From the NCBI GenBank assembly GCA_041739345.1, contig JBGSNZ010000019.1, positions 22,115-86,114 of the forward strand: 64,000 nt of DNA. The letters run 5' to 3'. Positions 53,563-61,754 of the stretch are shown here, piece after piece. The DNA comes from DIGJ01 sp041739345 (GTDB lineage Bacteria > Bacillota > Clostridia > Lachnospirales > Lachnospiraceae). Numbering within the stretch: position 1 is the stretch's first letter; the number at the start of each line of letters is the position of its first letter. The notes under the pieces were generated by a model. It had not been told where the DNA came from, ran no database searches, and was given only the letters and a program-made list of their open reading frames with translations. Position numbers and translations under genes: made by a program.

Positions 53563-54594
53563 ATGCGCTATGTTACAATAGAAAAAGTAGAGCCGGGTAT
53601 GATTCTTGCTAAGTCAGTTTATGATGAAGCAGATCGAGTGCTATTAGGTGCTGCAAGTATAATGACGACAGACTTTATTGAGAAACTAACAATTCGTGGA
53701 TTTCAGGGACTCTATATCGATGATGAGATTTCAAAGGGAATTGATATAGAAGAAACAATAAGTGTAGAACTGCGTAATCGAGGAGTTAAGAGTTTACGCG
53801 AGTGCAACATCGATGAGAGTTTGGAAGTAGCTAAGTGTATTGTAGACCAAATTATCAACAGCAAGACATTATCACTTGATTTAGTGGATTTGCGTACTTT
53901 TGATGATTATACCTTCCGGCATTCTGTAAATGTTGCAGTTTTGTGTACTGTAATTGGCATGGGAATGTCTTTGAAACAAAAAGACCTGATAGATTTGTGT
54001 GCAGCTGCAATTTTTCATGATTTGGGAAAATTGCAAATACCGGATGAAATACTAAATAAACCCGCAAAATTAACAGATGAAGAATATAAAGTTATGAAGG
54101 AACATCCGATTTTATCATATAATCTGTTAAAAGATCGTTGGGATATATCAGCAAGAACAAAAGTAGGTGTCTTGTATCATCATGAAAATGAGGATGGAAG
54201 CGGTTACCCAAGTGGTTTACGTTCTCCTCAGATATTATTATTTGCAAAGATTATTCATGTTGCAGATGTATATGATGCCTTGACAGCAAAACGCCCTTAT
54301 AAAAAGCCATATGCGTTATCAGAAGCAGCAGAGTATCTGATGGCTGGTTATGGTTCTATGTTTGATAAAACGGTAGTCGATGCATTTCTAAAATGTGTTC
54401 CAATTTATCCAAAAGGTATGGAAATTGTGTTGTCCGATGGAAGAAAGGGTATCATAGTCGAGAATACAGGACACATACTACGCCCAGTTGTTCGTCTTAT
54501 GGATGGGACACAGCTTAACTTAAACGATGGAATTCGTTATTGCAATATTACATTGCAAGCAGATGTAGAAGAATTAGAAGCTTGTTTTAATTAA
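53563..54594 (+). CDS. HD-GYP domain cyclic-di-GMP phosphodiesterase
   Basis: 343 residues without a receiver or membrane anchor. N-terminal 90 residues resemble the DUF3391-like module often preceding HD-GYP. HD domain: H120 in TFRHSVNVA, HD152-153 in FHDLGKLQIPDEILNKP, and HHENEDGSGYPSGL (HHE 206-208, GYP 214-216). These residues are those of active c-di-GMP or cGAMP phosphodiesterases. RBS GGGGGA. The C-terminal 70 residues (GMEIVLSDGRKGIIVEN) form a small beta module. Confidence 0.93.
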   Translation: MRYVTIEKVEPGMILAKSVYDEADRVLLGAASIMTTDFIEKLTIRGFQGLYIDDEISKGIDIEETISVELRNRGVKSLRECNIDESLEVAKCIVDQIINSKTLSLDLVDLRTFDDYTFRHSVNVAVLCTVIGMGMSLKQKDLIDLCAAAIFHDLGKLQIPDEILNKPAKLTDEEYKVMKEHPILSYNLLKDRWDISARTKVGVLYHHENEDGSGYPSGLRSPQILLFAKIIHVADVYDALTAKRPYKKPYALSEAAEYLMAGYGSMFDKTVVDAFLKCVPIYPKGMEIVLSDGRKGIIVENTGHILRPVVRLMDGTQLNLNDGIRYCNITLQADVEELEACFN

Positions 54595-54606
54595 TTAAAA
54601 ATATTA

Positions 54607-54635
54607 TTGACAGGTACATGCTATTATGTTATCAT
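54607..54635 (+). promoter_or_regulatory. Promoter of tRNA-Gly
   Basis: TTGACA at 54607-54612, TATCAT at 54630-54635, 17-bp spacing, 33 bp before the tRNA. Confidence 0.75.
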
Positions 54636-54667
54636 ATTATTTGTTCGGTAACGAAGTTGCCGATTAT

Positions 54668-54739
54668 GCGCGAGTGGCTCAGTGGTGGAGCACGACCTTG
54701 CCAAGGTCGGGGCCGCGGGTTCGAGTCCCGTCTCGCGCT
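54668..54739 (+). tRNA. tRNA-Gly (anticodon GCC)
   Basis: 72-nt cloverleaf: acceptor GCGCGAG/CTCGCGC, D arm GCTCAGTGGTGGAGC, anticodon stem CGACC/GGTCG with loop TTGCCAA (GCC), T arm GCGGG TTCGAGT CCCGT, discriminator T. CCA is not encoded. Its 3' end is copied at 58201 and, degenerate, at 58870, marking it as an integration target. Confidence 0.97.
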
Positions 54740-54752
54740 TAACTAAAAACAG

Positions 54753-54789
54753 TCGCTAATCCTTATAAATCAAGGGTTAGCGATTTTTT
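54753..54789 (+). terminator. Terminator of tRNA-Gly
   Basis: TCGCTAATCCTT (54753-54764) pairs with AAGGGTTAGCGA (54772-54783), 12 bp with one wobble, then TTTTTT. Confidence 0.8.
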
Positions 54790-55944
54790 GTTACTTCAAA
54801 AACATGTGTGTAGGATGTGTGCAACATCCTTTTACGTACGGGAAGTGCTATAATGCCTTGTGCATACAACCGACTGGCAAAGGTTCTTCGGATACAATGA
54901 CTGCGCTTAAACGGAACTCCGGCATCTCTACAATACTTCTTCAGCCAGTAATTAAAGCTTCTGCTCGTCATTCTTTCACCGTTCGCTTGTGTAAATAGAT
55001 ATTCACTGCTAGGTGAAAGTTTTTTACTTCTTCAAGAATGATTTTTGCCTTTTTTGTTAAAGGAATCGTCCGGTAGCCAGAGGAAATATCATGTTTCACA
55101 TATTCCGCAACCTTATAGCTTTTACGGATATATACTCCGTCGTTTCGTTCCTCGTCGACAATCTCCATCTTATGAATGTAGACTTCATCATCCGTCATAT
55201 CTTCTTGTTTAAGGACAACCAGTTCACCTATCCTTGTACCGATTTGGAAATCCATCAAAATCGTATAAACTTCCATCGTTCATTGCTGATAGAGAAACTC
55301 TTTGAGAATGTCCATTTCTTTTTCAAGATAGAGCCTGGAACCATCCTTTTTCTTTTGAATCGAGCGGAACTTTACGTCTGTATGCGAATTGAGCAGTGAA
55401 TTTACCGATAAAATCTCCTTATCCATTGCAATCTGAAAGACTGCATTTAAGATTGTTTTCATGTTATTTTTCGAGAAAGCTTAAATGTGGTAATGGAATC
55501 ACTCAGAAAATCATTTAGCATTTTGGTGGTTATTTTCTTGAAAGGAATTGCAACAAGTTTATTATCAGCATAATACTTACGCCAATGTTGTTCATCTCGT
55601 TTCACAGTCTTAATATCGATAACACCTTCTACTGACTGTCTTTCTCTTTTTTCTATCCACATCTCGTATAAATCGCTGATAGTATAATCACTTTTACGGT
55701 CATTGTAATAATCATAAAGCTTACTAATGAGTTCTATATACGATGGTGCGGCTATCTGCTGTCTTTTTTCGTCCTCTTTCCTTATGGTGGTTATGAAGCG
55801 TCCATCCTTTCTGGAGCTGATGGAATACGGATGGTGCTCTTTTACAAAGTTTTCTTTGGTCATATTTATTTTTATTGCGACTTCTGTTGCATCCAAGATA
55901 CCACATTCATAAGCTTCCTGCAAGATAGATAATACATCAAGCAT
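54777..55944 (-). pseudogene. Tyrosine integrase, broken in several places
   Basis: Four minus-strand fragments make one site-specific integrase of about 390 residues. N-terminal arm-binding/SAM-like part (55459-55944: KTVKRDEQHWRKYYADNK), middle (55280-55462), catalytic Arg part GTRIGELVVLKQEDM (54968-55276) and C-terminal part with H-x-x-R (SHCIRRTFASRLYAQG) and the nucleophile region LHTSYTHVFEV (54777-54971). Lesions: frameshifts near 55460 and 54970 and an in-frame TGA at 55280. It reads toward the tRNA, as usual for tRNA-targeting islands. Not functional as it stands. Confidence 0.9.
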
Positions 55945-56130
55945 AATAAGGTGACCTCCTGTTAATTGCTTTAAAACACTTTGTTTCGTGTTTCAGAGAA
56001 CAATATGACCGATGATTTAAAAACGAAGCTATATTCTAAAATATGCCCGCAGATCCTGCGGGCATGAGTTAGCGTAAATAGTGTTCTGCTATGATATTGA
56101 TTCGGTTATGACCAAGGCATCTGCTTGAAA

Positions 56131-56960
56131 TTACATAGCACGCTTATCATAGCAGACACCTTTTAAGTCGCTCCTACAATAGTAGCGTTCGTTCTTTGGA
56201 ATCTTATCTATTGGTCTTGCTAATGTGCTATAGATTTTCGTACAATAGTCACTACGATAAGAATGAACATCCATGTCAGGAACATATGACCACACCTTAC
56301 CGTTTCCGGCTTCCTTCATTCGATTTACAATTGCATCAACATTTGAAATGATAGGGGATTCACGGTATCTTCCACCTTTTGCTCCATTGGTGACAGCTAT
56401 GTAATAAATTCCGTTTTTTAAGACTAATTGTGTACCTCTTAAGCATTTCAATTCTTTCTTACGCAATCCGGTGGCTTTACAGAATTCTATGAATTCCTTA
56501 TTCTTTGTTTCAGAGAAATTCTTATCCCGTTTTGCTGCTTTCCGGCTCCTTGTGATGCCAGACCTATGTCTTATTGCTGTTTTGATAAAATCCTCTGTCG
56601 TACAGTCAAAAACCTTCGCTAGTGCACACGCTTCCAGCTTCTGCGAATGAGGTGCTAGCACAGTCCTTTCCTTAAGCCATTGTCTACATACGGCCGGCAT
56701 TCGGAAAGCATCCGGCATCCATAATGTTCTTTACACCATTTGACAAAGTAACAGGCATGTTTCTGATAATCCTGAAACGTACTCCAAGCATAAATCTTAT
56801 GTATGGTAATACGTTCTTGATAACTTAACATTGCCTTAGAATCCTTATTCCGCTTTTCTTTCAATAGTGCACGTTCCGCCTTCTGGTTATCATATTTCGA
56901 ATGACAATTGCCATTTTTGATTACAATCTCAAAAACAGTGGTTTGTTCTATAAAGTTCAA
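56131..56960 (-). pseudogene. Second recombinase/integrase-like gene, frameshifted
   Basis: Two overlapping minus-strand frames, N-terminal 56655-56960 (TFQDYQKHACYFVKWCKE) and C-terminal 56131-56718 (FIEFCKATGLRKKELKCL, DVHSYRSDYCTKIY), join after a frameshift near 56690. The order, a SAM-like DNA-binding part followed by GLRKKEL and a late HSYR, resembles a tyrosine-recombinase family found in Firmicute mobile elements, though the final Tyr block is not clear (RSDLKGVCYDKRAM). Family call is tentative. Confidence 0.65.
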
Positions 56961-57567
56961 CTACAGATACGTCTTGAGTCAAGAGAACTTCGTTCTCTCT
57001 TCTTTTCTTCTTACAGACCGCCGATTTACCGGCAATAAGGTTTTATCAGTGAACTGAAATCGCCTCTTGAAACAAAATTAAATTTTGTTTGGGGCTGTTT
57101 GTTTTATTTTCTCCTTTTCGTCTCGAATACAATTTTAATATGCTATTATTCATTCAATGATATCGAAAAAAATGACATGATAACCGTTTACTCGAAGAGG
57201 GATACGAGTAAACGTTATCATATACATTTAAAAGGTGCACACTTTTGAATAAAGCGAATAAAGTGTAGATAATACACTTTTCTCAGTTAGGTTGACTTCC
57301 TATATTTAGCAATATATAATATTAGAAATGATAGTTTGATTTAATTCGCTTTAGTTATCTATTTCTAGCTAAACTCTTATAGAAAGGTTTGATGAAAACG
57401 TCCTATGTATAATTGAATTTTTACATATTCTTTCAAATAGTAAACTTCCCATTATGATTATTAAGCAGTCATTATAAAGGCAAAGCGAAATACAAATTAT
57501 TTATATAATACACAAATAAATAAACAAGAATTTATGTGTGCCTATAAGGCGGATTAGGAGAATATAA
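56961..57567. other. 607-bp hairpin-rich non-coding stretch in the tRNA-Gly island
   Basis: No coding frame is supported. Inverted repeats: AGAGAAC/GTTCTCT near 56992-57008; AAACAAAAT (57070-57078) with ATTTTGTTT (57082-57090); a 15-16-bp imperfect palindrome 57178-57193/57206-57220; AAAGTGTA (57260-57267) with TACACTTT (57273-57280). A promoter lies at 57292. An origin or transfer site of the lost element is possible but unproven. Confidence 0.5.
57292..57320 (+). promoter_or_regulatory. Promoter upstream of the GNAT gene
   Basis: TTGACT at 57292-57297, TATAAT at 57315-57320, 17 bp apart. The first 15 bases recur in the promoter at 58483. The mRNA would have a leader of about 240 nt. Confidence 0.7.
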
Positions 57568-57981
57568 ATGAATTTTGAAATTACTGATAGCATTAAAGAA
57601 CAAGATAAAGAAATTATTTTTCAGGGACTATTGGAATACAACTTAGCACGAATAGAAGATAAAAATTCAAAAGATTTAGGTGTTTATTTTCAAGACGATA
57701 CAGGAAAAATACTTGCGGGACTGATTGGTGATACACATGGCAATTGGTTGTCTGTGGAATTTATGTGGGTAAGCGAAGAACTACGGGGGAAGAATATTGG
57801 CAGTCAAATTTTAAATCAGGCAGAAGAAACAGCAAAGGAACGAGGATGTAAGTATGTTTTTTTAGATACATTTAGTTTTCAGGCACCTATATTTTACAAA
57901 AAACATGGATATAAGGAAGTGTTTGTACTTGAAGAATATCCTGTAACAGGAAAACGCTATTATTTTACAAAAACTCTTTAA
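57568..57981 (+). CDS. GNAT-family N-acetyltransferase
   Basis: 137 residues. Motif A LRGKNIGSQILNQAEETA (acetyl-CoA loop) near 71-88 and motif B FYKKHGYKEVF near 110-120; complete small GNAT fold. The group includes antibiotic and histone-like acetyltransferases; substrate unknown. TTAGGAGA precedes the ATG. It is the only intact gene of the tRNA-Gly island and is flanked by an imperfect 24-bp direct repeat (57445-57468 and 58006-58029, 22 of 24 identical). Confidence 0.88.
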   Translation: MNFEITDSIKEQDKEIIFQGLLEYNLARIEDKNSKDLGVYFQDDTGKILAGLIGDTHGNWLSVEFMWVSEELRGKNIGSQILNQAEETAKERGCKYVFLDTFSFQAPIFYKKHGYKEVFVLEEYPVTGKRYYFTKTL

Positions 57982-58200
57982 GAGCAAATTGAGAAGTTAA
58001 TGTGGCTTCCCATTATGTTTATAAAGCAGATGGATACTAATAGAAGATATTATTAATTCGCATTTGTAAATAATAACAAACCAATATAGATACTATTCAA
58101 GAAATAAAAAGCACACATCCCATGTGTGCAAGAATGTGTGCAGATAAATAACAGAAGCCGCAAACCTCCTATTTATCAGTATTTTTGTGTGCGGGGATTT

Positions 58201-58224
58201 GTTCGAGTCCCGTCTCGCGCTTAA
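58201..58224 (+). repeat. Second copy of the tRNA-Gly 3' end (att repeat)
   Basis: Identical over 24 bp to 54719-54742. The following ~90 bp also resemble the region after the tRNA, including a terminator hairpin (ATTGCTA 58235-58241 with TAGCAAT 58258-58264, T-run) and, on the minus strand, the last codons of a related integrase (RMLHT). Confidence 0.9.
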
Positions 58225-58482
58225 TTGAAAAAAGATTGCTAGTCCTTATACAAGTGTTAGCAATTTTTTTTACTACATAAAAACACGTGTGCAACATCCT
58301 ATGACGTTGAAATCAGCTCTTGAAATTATACCCGGAATGGGTCAGGCTGCAGAAACTGATATTGAAAACAGGTTGTTCATATTTGGACGATTAAACAATA
58401 TTATTTCAAAAGCGACTAATTGTGGAAAACCAAAAGTGCTTGTCATTTATAATACAATTATCAGGCAGTAGGGTAGAGCGAA
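58225..58482. other. Non-coding remnant downstream of the second att repeat
   Basis: Eroded integrase tail at about 58275-58300 (minus strand), terminator hairpin 58235-58270. The 60-codon frame 58289-58471 has no RBS and overlaps the integrase remnant, so I do not call it a gene. Also no gene in 57982-58200. Confidence 0.55.
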
Positions 58483-58511
58483 TTGACTTCCTATATTAGG
58501 AAAAGTATAAT
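58483..58511 (+). promoter_or_regulatory. Promoter of the small DAK/YloV-like gene
   Basis: TTGACT at 58483-58488, TATAAT at 58506-58511, 17 bp apart; shares TTGACTTCCTATATT with the promoter at 57292. Confidence 0.75.
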
Positions 58512-58552
58512 TAAATAGAATTTATAGAATAGAAGGAACTGGAGAGTAAAGT

Positions 58553-58804
58553 ATGCTTGAATACAAATTTGATACCCAATTATTAATCGAAGGACATGAT
58601 CTTTCGGAAGATGCAATTAACGAGTATATTACAAACAATATTGAAGGTGACTGTTTGCTTGCAGTCGGTGATGAGGATATGATTAAAATCCATTTTCACA
58701 CCAATACACCATGGAAAGTACTAGAGTATTGTGCTTCTTTGGGAGACATTTGTGATATTGTTGTAGAAAACATGGAACGTCAAACGAATGGCCTACAAGG
58801 TTAG
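58553..58804 (+). CDS. Stand-alone C-terminal DAK2/YloV-like domain protein
   Basis: 83 residues with the pattern of the C-terminal domain of YloV-type DAK2 proteins (fatty-acid kinase A group): EGHDLSEDAINEYI, DCLLAVGDEDMIKIHFHTNTP (pieces LLAVGDEDMIK and HFHTNTPWKVLEY) and CDIVVENMERQ. Short versions are known as 'kinase to dihydroxyacetone kinase'. It lacks the ATP-binding DAK domain, so it is not an enzyme alone. It lies between the second and third tRNA 3'-end copies with its own promoter and terminator. Confidence 0.7.
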   Translation: MLEYKFDTQLLIEGHDLSEDAINEYITNNIEGDCLLAVGDEDMIKIHFHTNTPWKVLEYCASLGDICDIVVENMERQTNGLQG

Positions 58805-58869
58805 AAAGAATTGATGAAATTCAAGTATAGAAAATGGGAAAAACACCTACTGTATATGTGCTGGATTTT

Positions 58870-58890
58870 GTCCGGGTCCCATCTCATGCT
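58870..58890 (+). repeat. Third, degenerate copy of the tRNA-Gly 3' end
   Basis: 21 bases matching the tRNA 3' end at 16 positions (GTCCGGGTCCCATCTCATGCT). It suggests a second, older element between 58225 and 58890, in tandem with the first. Confidence 0.6.
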
Positions 58891-58902
58891 CACGTTTTTT
58901 AG

Positions 58903-58934
58903 AGGAAACCTGTAATTTTGAGGTTTCCTTATTT
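58903..58934 (+). terminator. Terminator
   Basis: AGGAAACCT (58903-58911) pairs perfectly with AGGTTTCCT (58921-58929), 9-nt loop, then TATTTTTA. Nothing else is seen between 58935 and 59088. Confidence 0.75.
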
Positions 58935-59088
58935 TTATGTCATATATGTTATAAACAATGCTTAAAATCTTAAAATCAAATAATTTCAAGAGTTTAAGCT
59001 ATCTGCAATAAAAAAGGGGAAAGTAAGTTGGGAAACAAACTAAAATAGACAAAAATAATTATTAGAACTAAAAAATATTTTTATAAAG

Positions 59089-59117
59089 TTGTTGAAAAAT
59101 ACTAAACATTGTGATAA
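59089..59117 (+). promoter_or_regulatory. Promoter of the NCS2 permease gene
   Basis: TTGTTG at 59089-59094, TGATAA at 59112-59117, 17-bp spacing. I see no purine riboswitch in the leader. Confidence 0.5.
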
Positions 59118-59164
59118 CATTAACACATGACGCAACATATTACACAAGACAATGGAGGTTATTT

Positions 59165-60589
59165 ATGGACAACAAGAAAAAAAAGGGCTTTTTGAGTCGG
59201 TATTTTAAACTAAGTGAATATGATACAACAGTAAAAACTGAGGTTTTAGCAGGTATTACTACATTTATCACAGTTGCATATATACTAATATTAAACCCAC
59301 AAATATTAGCAGACCCATATGTTATTATGGGAAATGCAGAAATGGCAACTAAAATTTCAAATGGTGTATTCATTGGTACATGTTTTGGTGCATTTATAGG
59401 AACGATTTTGGTATCAATGTATGCAAAATTGCCGTTAGCTCAGGCCCCAGGAATGGGATTAAATGCATTTTTTGCATATACAGTTGTATTGGGAATGGGA
59501 TATACTTATGGACAGGCATTGGTAGTAGTATTTATTTCAGGAATTTTATTCATTGTAATTACAGCAGTTGGTCTTAGAGAAGCAATTATTCGAGCGATAC
59601 CGGATGCAGTTATAAAAGCAATTACACCGGGAATCGGTTTGTTTATTACAATTATAGGCTTGAAAAATGGTGGAATCATCGTTGGTAATAATGCAACTCT
59701 TGTTAGCATGGTTGATTTTGCACAGTGGAGAACGGAGGGTGCAAACCTTAACGCAATACTTGGGGCTTTGGTGGCAATTATTGGACTTATGGTTATGGGA
59801 GTGCTGCATGCTCGTAAAGTAAAGGGTTCTATCCTTATTGGAATCGTAGTTTCCACATTAATTGGTATTCCTCTAGGAGTAACAAGTGTTTCTAGTATTG
59901 ATTTTAATATTGGACAAAAATTTGCCGATTTTGCAGAAGTATCCTTCATGAAGATGGATTTTGCGGGAATGTTTAGCGGAAAAAGTTTATTAGAAACCAT
60001 TTTTACTGTAACACTTTTAGTAATTAGTTTTTCATTGGTTAATATGTTTGACTCCATCGGAACATTATTTGGAGCTGCCAAACAGTCTGGCATGCTCGAT
60101 GAAAATGGTGAAGTTATCAACATGAAACAAGCACTTATGGCAGATGCAATTTCAACAGCAGCAGGAGCAATGCTTGGAACTTCTACCGTAACAACGGTTG
60201 TTGAATCCAGTGCAGGTATTGCAGAAGGCGGACGTACCGGATTGACAAGTTTTGTTACCGCACTTCTTTTCATTGCAGCGATTATATTTGCTCCGATCGT
60301 AGGAATTGTTCCTGGTGCAGCAACCGCTCCAGCATTAATCTTTGTAGGAATTCTTATGATTAGCAATATTAAAGATGTAGATTTTAGTGATATGACCAAT
60401 GCACTTCCTGCATTTTGTACCATCGTATTTATGCCATTTACTTACTCGATCGCAAATGGTATTGCTATGGGATTGATCACATATTGTGTGATGAAATTAT
60501 TTACAGGAAAAGCAAAAGATATTAAACCATTAACTGCAATTGTTGCTTTGATCTTTATTGCAAAATATGCATTTATGACATTAGGATAA
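59165..60589 (+). CDS. NCS2-family purine permease (AzgA type)
   Basis: 474 residues from ATG 59165 (GGAGG 6 bp upstream); the longer frame from 59111 lacks an RBS. AzgA/PbuG-type uptake of adenine, guanine or hypoxanthine: ITTFITVAYILILNPQILA at the N-terminus, APGMGLNAFFAYTVV, the TM8 motif VNMFDSIGTLFGAAKQ with its conserved acidic residue, and GTSTVTTVVESSAGIAEGGRTG (pieces GTSTVTTVVESS and EGGRTGLTS). About 14 membrane segments. A terminator follows at 60602. Confidence 0.95.
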   Translation: MDNKKKKGFLSRYFKLSEYDTTVKTEVLAGITTFITVAYILILNPQILADPYVIMGNAEMATKISNGVFIGTCFGAFIGTILVSMYAKLPLAQAPGMGLNAFFAYTVVLGMGYTYGQALVVVFISGILFIVITAVGLREAIIRAIPDAVIKAITPGIGLFITIIGLKNGGIIVGNNATLVSMVDFAQWRTEGANLNAILGALVAIIGLMVMGVLHARKVKGSILIGIVVSTLIGIPLGVTSVSSIDFNIGQKFADFAEVSFMKMDFAGMFSGKSLLETIFTVTLLVISFSLVNMFDSIGTLFGAAKQSGMLDENGEVINMKQALMADAISTAAGAMLGTSTVTTVVESSAGIAEGGRTGLTSFVTALLFIAAIIFAPIVGIVPGAATAPALIFVGILMISNIKDVDFSDMTNALPAFCTIVFMPFTYSIANGIAMGLITYCVMKLFTGKAKDIKPLTAIVALIFIAKYAFMTLG

Positions 60590-60601
60590 AATAACATAAT
60601 C

Positions 60602-60643
60602 ATCCGGTTAGGAAGGAAACTCTTCCTAACCGGATTTTTTTTG
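60602..60643 (+). terminator. Terminator of the NCS2 permease gene
   Basis: ATCCGGTTAGGAAG (60602-60615) and CTTCCTAACCGGAT (60622-60635) are perfect complements, 6-nt loop, then eight T. Confidence 0.95.
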
Positions 60644-60741
60644 ATATTTGGGATAGGAAGGTTTTTCATTGAATGTAGTGAAAAGCGTGGTATAATAAAA
60701 AGGAAGATTGCGTTGAGCGGTTAAGATGAAAAGAGGGTATT

Positions 60742-61335
60742 ATGATTAAAAATATTGTATTGGATATGGGGAATGTATTACTGGATTATAATCCAACGAT
60801 TCCGTTGGATCTTTTCTTTGAGACAGATGAGGACAAAGCAATCATATTGAACGAACTTTTTAATGGACCGGAGTGGATAAAAGGCGATTTGGGCGAAATC
60901 AAGAATGAAGAACGATATGATGGTGTTAGTAAACGTGTTCCAAAAAGGCTTCATGATAGACTGAAGCAATGCGTGGATGGATGGACGGTGTGTATGACAC
61001 CAATTAAAGGAGCAAAAGAATTCGTTCAATATGTGAAGGATCAAGGATATAAGATTTATGTCTTATCCAATGCTTGTAATGCATTTTATGATTATTTCCC
61101 TAACTTCCATAAACTCGATTATTTTGATGGAATCGTAGTATCTTCGGATATCCATATGATCAAGCCAGATGCAAGGATATATGAGTGTTTTTTGGATAAA
61201 TACGACTTAACAGCAAATGAGTGTCTTTTTATTGATGATAGAAAAGATAATATTGAAGGTGCTATGCGAATGGGGATGAAAGGTCATATCTTTCGGAATG
61301 ATTTTGATCAAATTCAAACCATTTACAAGTTATAA
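60742..61335 (+). CDS. HAD-IA family hydrolase (YihX-like)
   Basis: 197 residues. Nucleophile Asp8 in IVLDMGNVLLDY, cap helix region 15-85, motif II VLSNAC near 112, motif III Lys in IKPDARIY near 142, and motif IV LFIDDRKDNIEGA. The D-x-G-N form of motif I is typical of YihX-type sugar phosphatases. Probably a phosphomonoesterase for a small phosphorylated metabolite. Confidence 0.9.
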   Translation: MIKNIVLDMGNVLLDYNPTIPLDLFFETDEDKAIILNELFNGPEWIKGDLGEIKNEERYDGVSKRVPKRLHDRLKQCVDGWTVCMTPIKGAKEFVQYVKDQGYKIYVLSNACNAFYDYFPNFHKLDYFDGIVVSSDIHMIKPDARIYECFLDKYDLTANECLFIDDRKDNIEGAMRMGMKGHIFRNDFDQIQTIYKL

Positions 61336-61363
61336 CAATGGGATGTTTTGGGCATAACTATTG

Positions 61364-61392
61364 TTGACAAAGCAAATGGAATAAGATAATAT
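61364..61392 (+). promoter_or_regulatory. Promoter of the leader before the MutS2-like gene
   Basis: TTGACA at 61364-61369 and TAATAT at 61387-61392, 17-bp spacing, 28 bp after the HAD gene. Confidence 0.75.
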
Positions 61393-61423
61393 AATTATAT
61401 TATTATAAAAAAGAGGTAAATGT

Positions 61424-61459
61424 ATGTTGAGTCCGGTAATGGAGATTGCAGCTAACTAA
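61424..61459 (+). CDS. 11-residue leader peptide MLSPVMEIAAN
   Basis: ATG 61424 with AAGAGGT 6 nt upstream, stop TAA 61457-61459. The position right after a promoter and ahead of a folded leader with two terminator-like hairpins is that of a translation-sensing attenuator. The two coding ends of such leaders often vary; here no family is known to me. Confidence 0.5.
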   Translation: MLSPVMEIAAN

Positions 61460-61712
61460 ATAGTTGTAAAGGGAGCGATGGTTGCGTGAGGGCAATTGTT
61501 ATTGTCGTACCCTTTTGTCGGCTGTTAATGCCGATGTATCTGCCTTACGAAATGCTTCATACACTTCAAATAGACGTCCGTACTATAGTAGACTATTGAA
61601 AGCATGGCTGTTAAGTCATGCTATTTTTTTATCCCAAAAAGGATATAGTCTGCATGTTTAAGACCAAGGAAGTAGTATGCCAAAGAGGCAGGAACTTTCA
61701 GGGTCTTTTTTT
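61460..61712 (+). ncRNA. Structured leader RNA of the MutS2-like gene
   Basis: AAAGGG (61468-61473) pairs with CCCTTT (61510-61515), enclosing TTGC/GCAA; TCGGC (61518-61522) with GCCGA (61530-61534); AGCATG (61601-61606) with CATGCT (61617-61622) plus a T-run (terminator 1); AAGACC (61660-61665) with GGTCTT (61702-61707), inner TGCC/GGCA, plus a T-run (terminator 2). The loops of the second and third hairpin share GGCTGTTAA. No known riboswitch class is recognised. It fills the 418-bp gap ahead of the gene at 61755. Confidence 0.6.
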
Positions 61713-61754
61713 GATTTTCAAAGATGGTAACGATTTTAAATAGGAGATTAAGGA

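Larger units (their letters stand above)
54719..58224. mobile_element. Remnant of a tRNA-Gly-integrated element
   Basis: The 24 bp at 54719-54742 (tRNA 3' end plus 3 bp) recur exactly at 58201-58224, the att repeats of a tyrosine-integrase element. Between them: integrase pseudogene (54777-55944), a second recombinase-like pseudogene (56131-56960), 600 bp of hairpin-rich non-coding DNA and a GNAT gene. No conjugation or replication genes remain. Both repeats are followed by similar terminator hairpins, so the element carried a copy of the tRNA terminator as well. Confidence 0.85.

Noticed and set aside
54804..54998. Plus-strand ORF across the integrase remnant
   Set aside because: Mirror of the integrase coding strand (its catalytic motifs lie on the minus strand).
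58289..58471. 60-codon open frame after the second tRNA repeat
   Set aside because: No RBS, and it overlaps the eroded integrase tail on the other strand; no recognisable protein pattern.
58999..59164. Purine riboswitch before the NCS2 permease
   Set aside because: The leader lacks the conserved junction bases and loop pairs of the purine class.
59506..60423. 305-codon minus-strand open frame inside the NCS2 permease gene
   Set aside because: Lies opposite a clear permease; composition and motifs are only the complement of the membrane protein.
61460..61630. M-box, T-box or other known riboswitch before the MutS2-like gene
   Set aside because: Conserved core sequences of these classes are absent; only hairpins and terminators can be supported.
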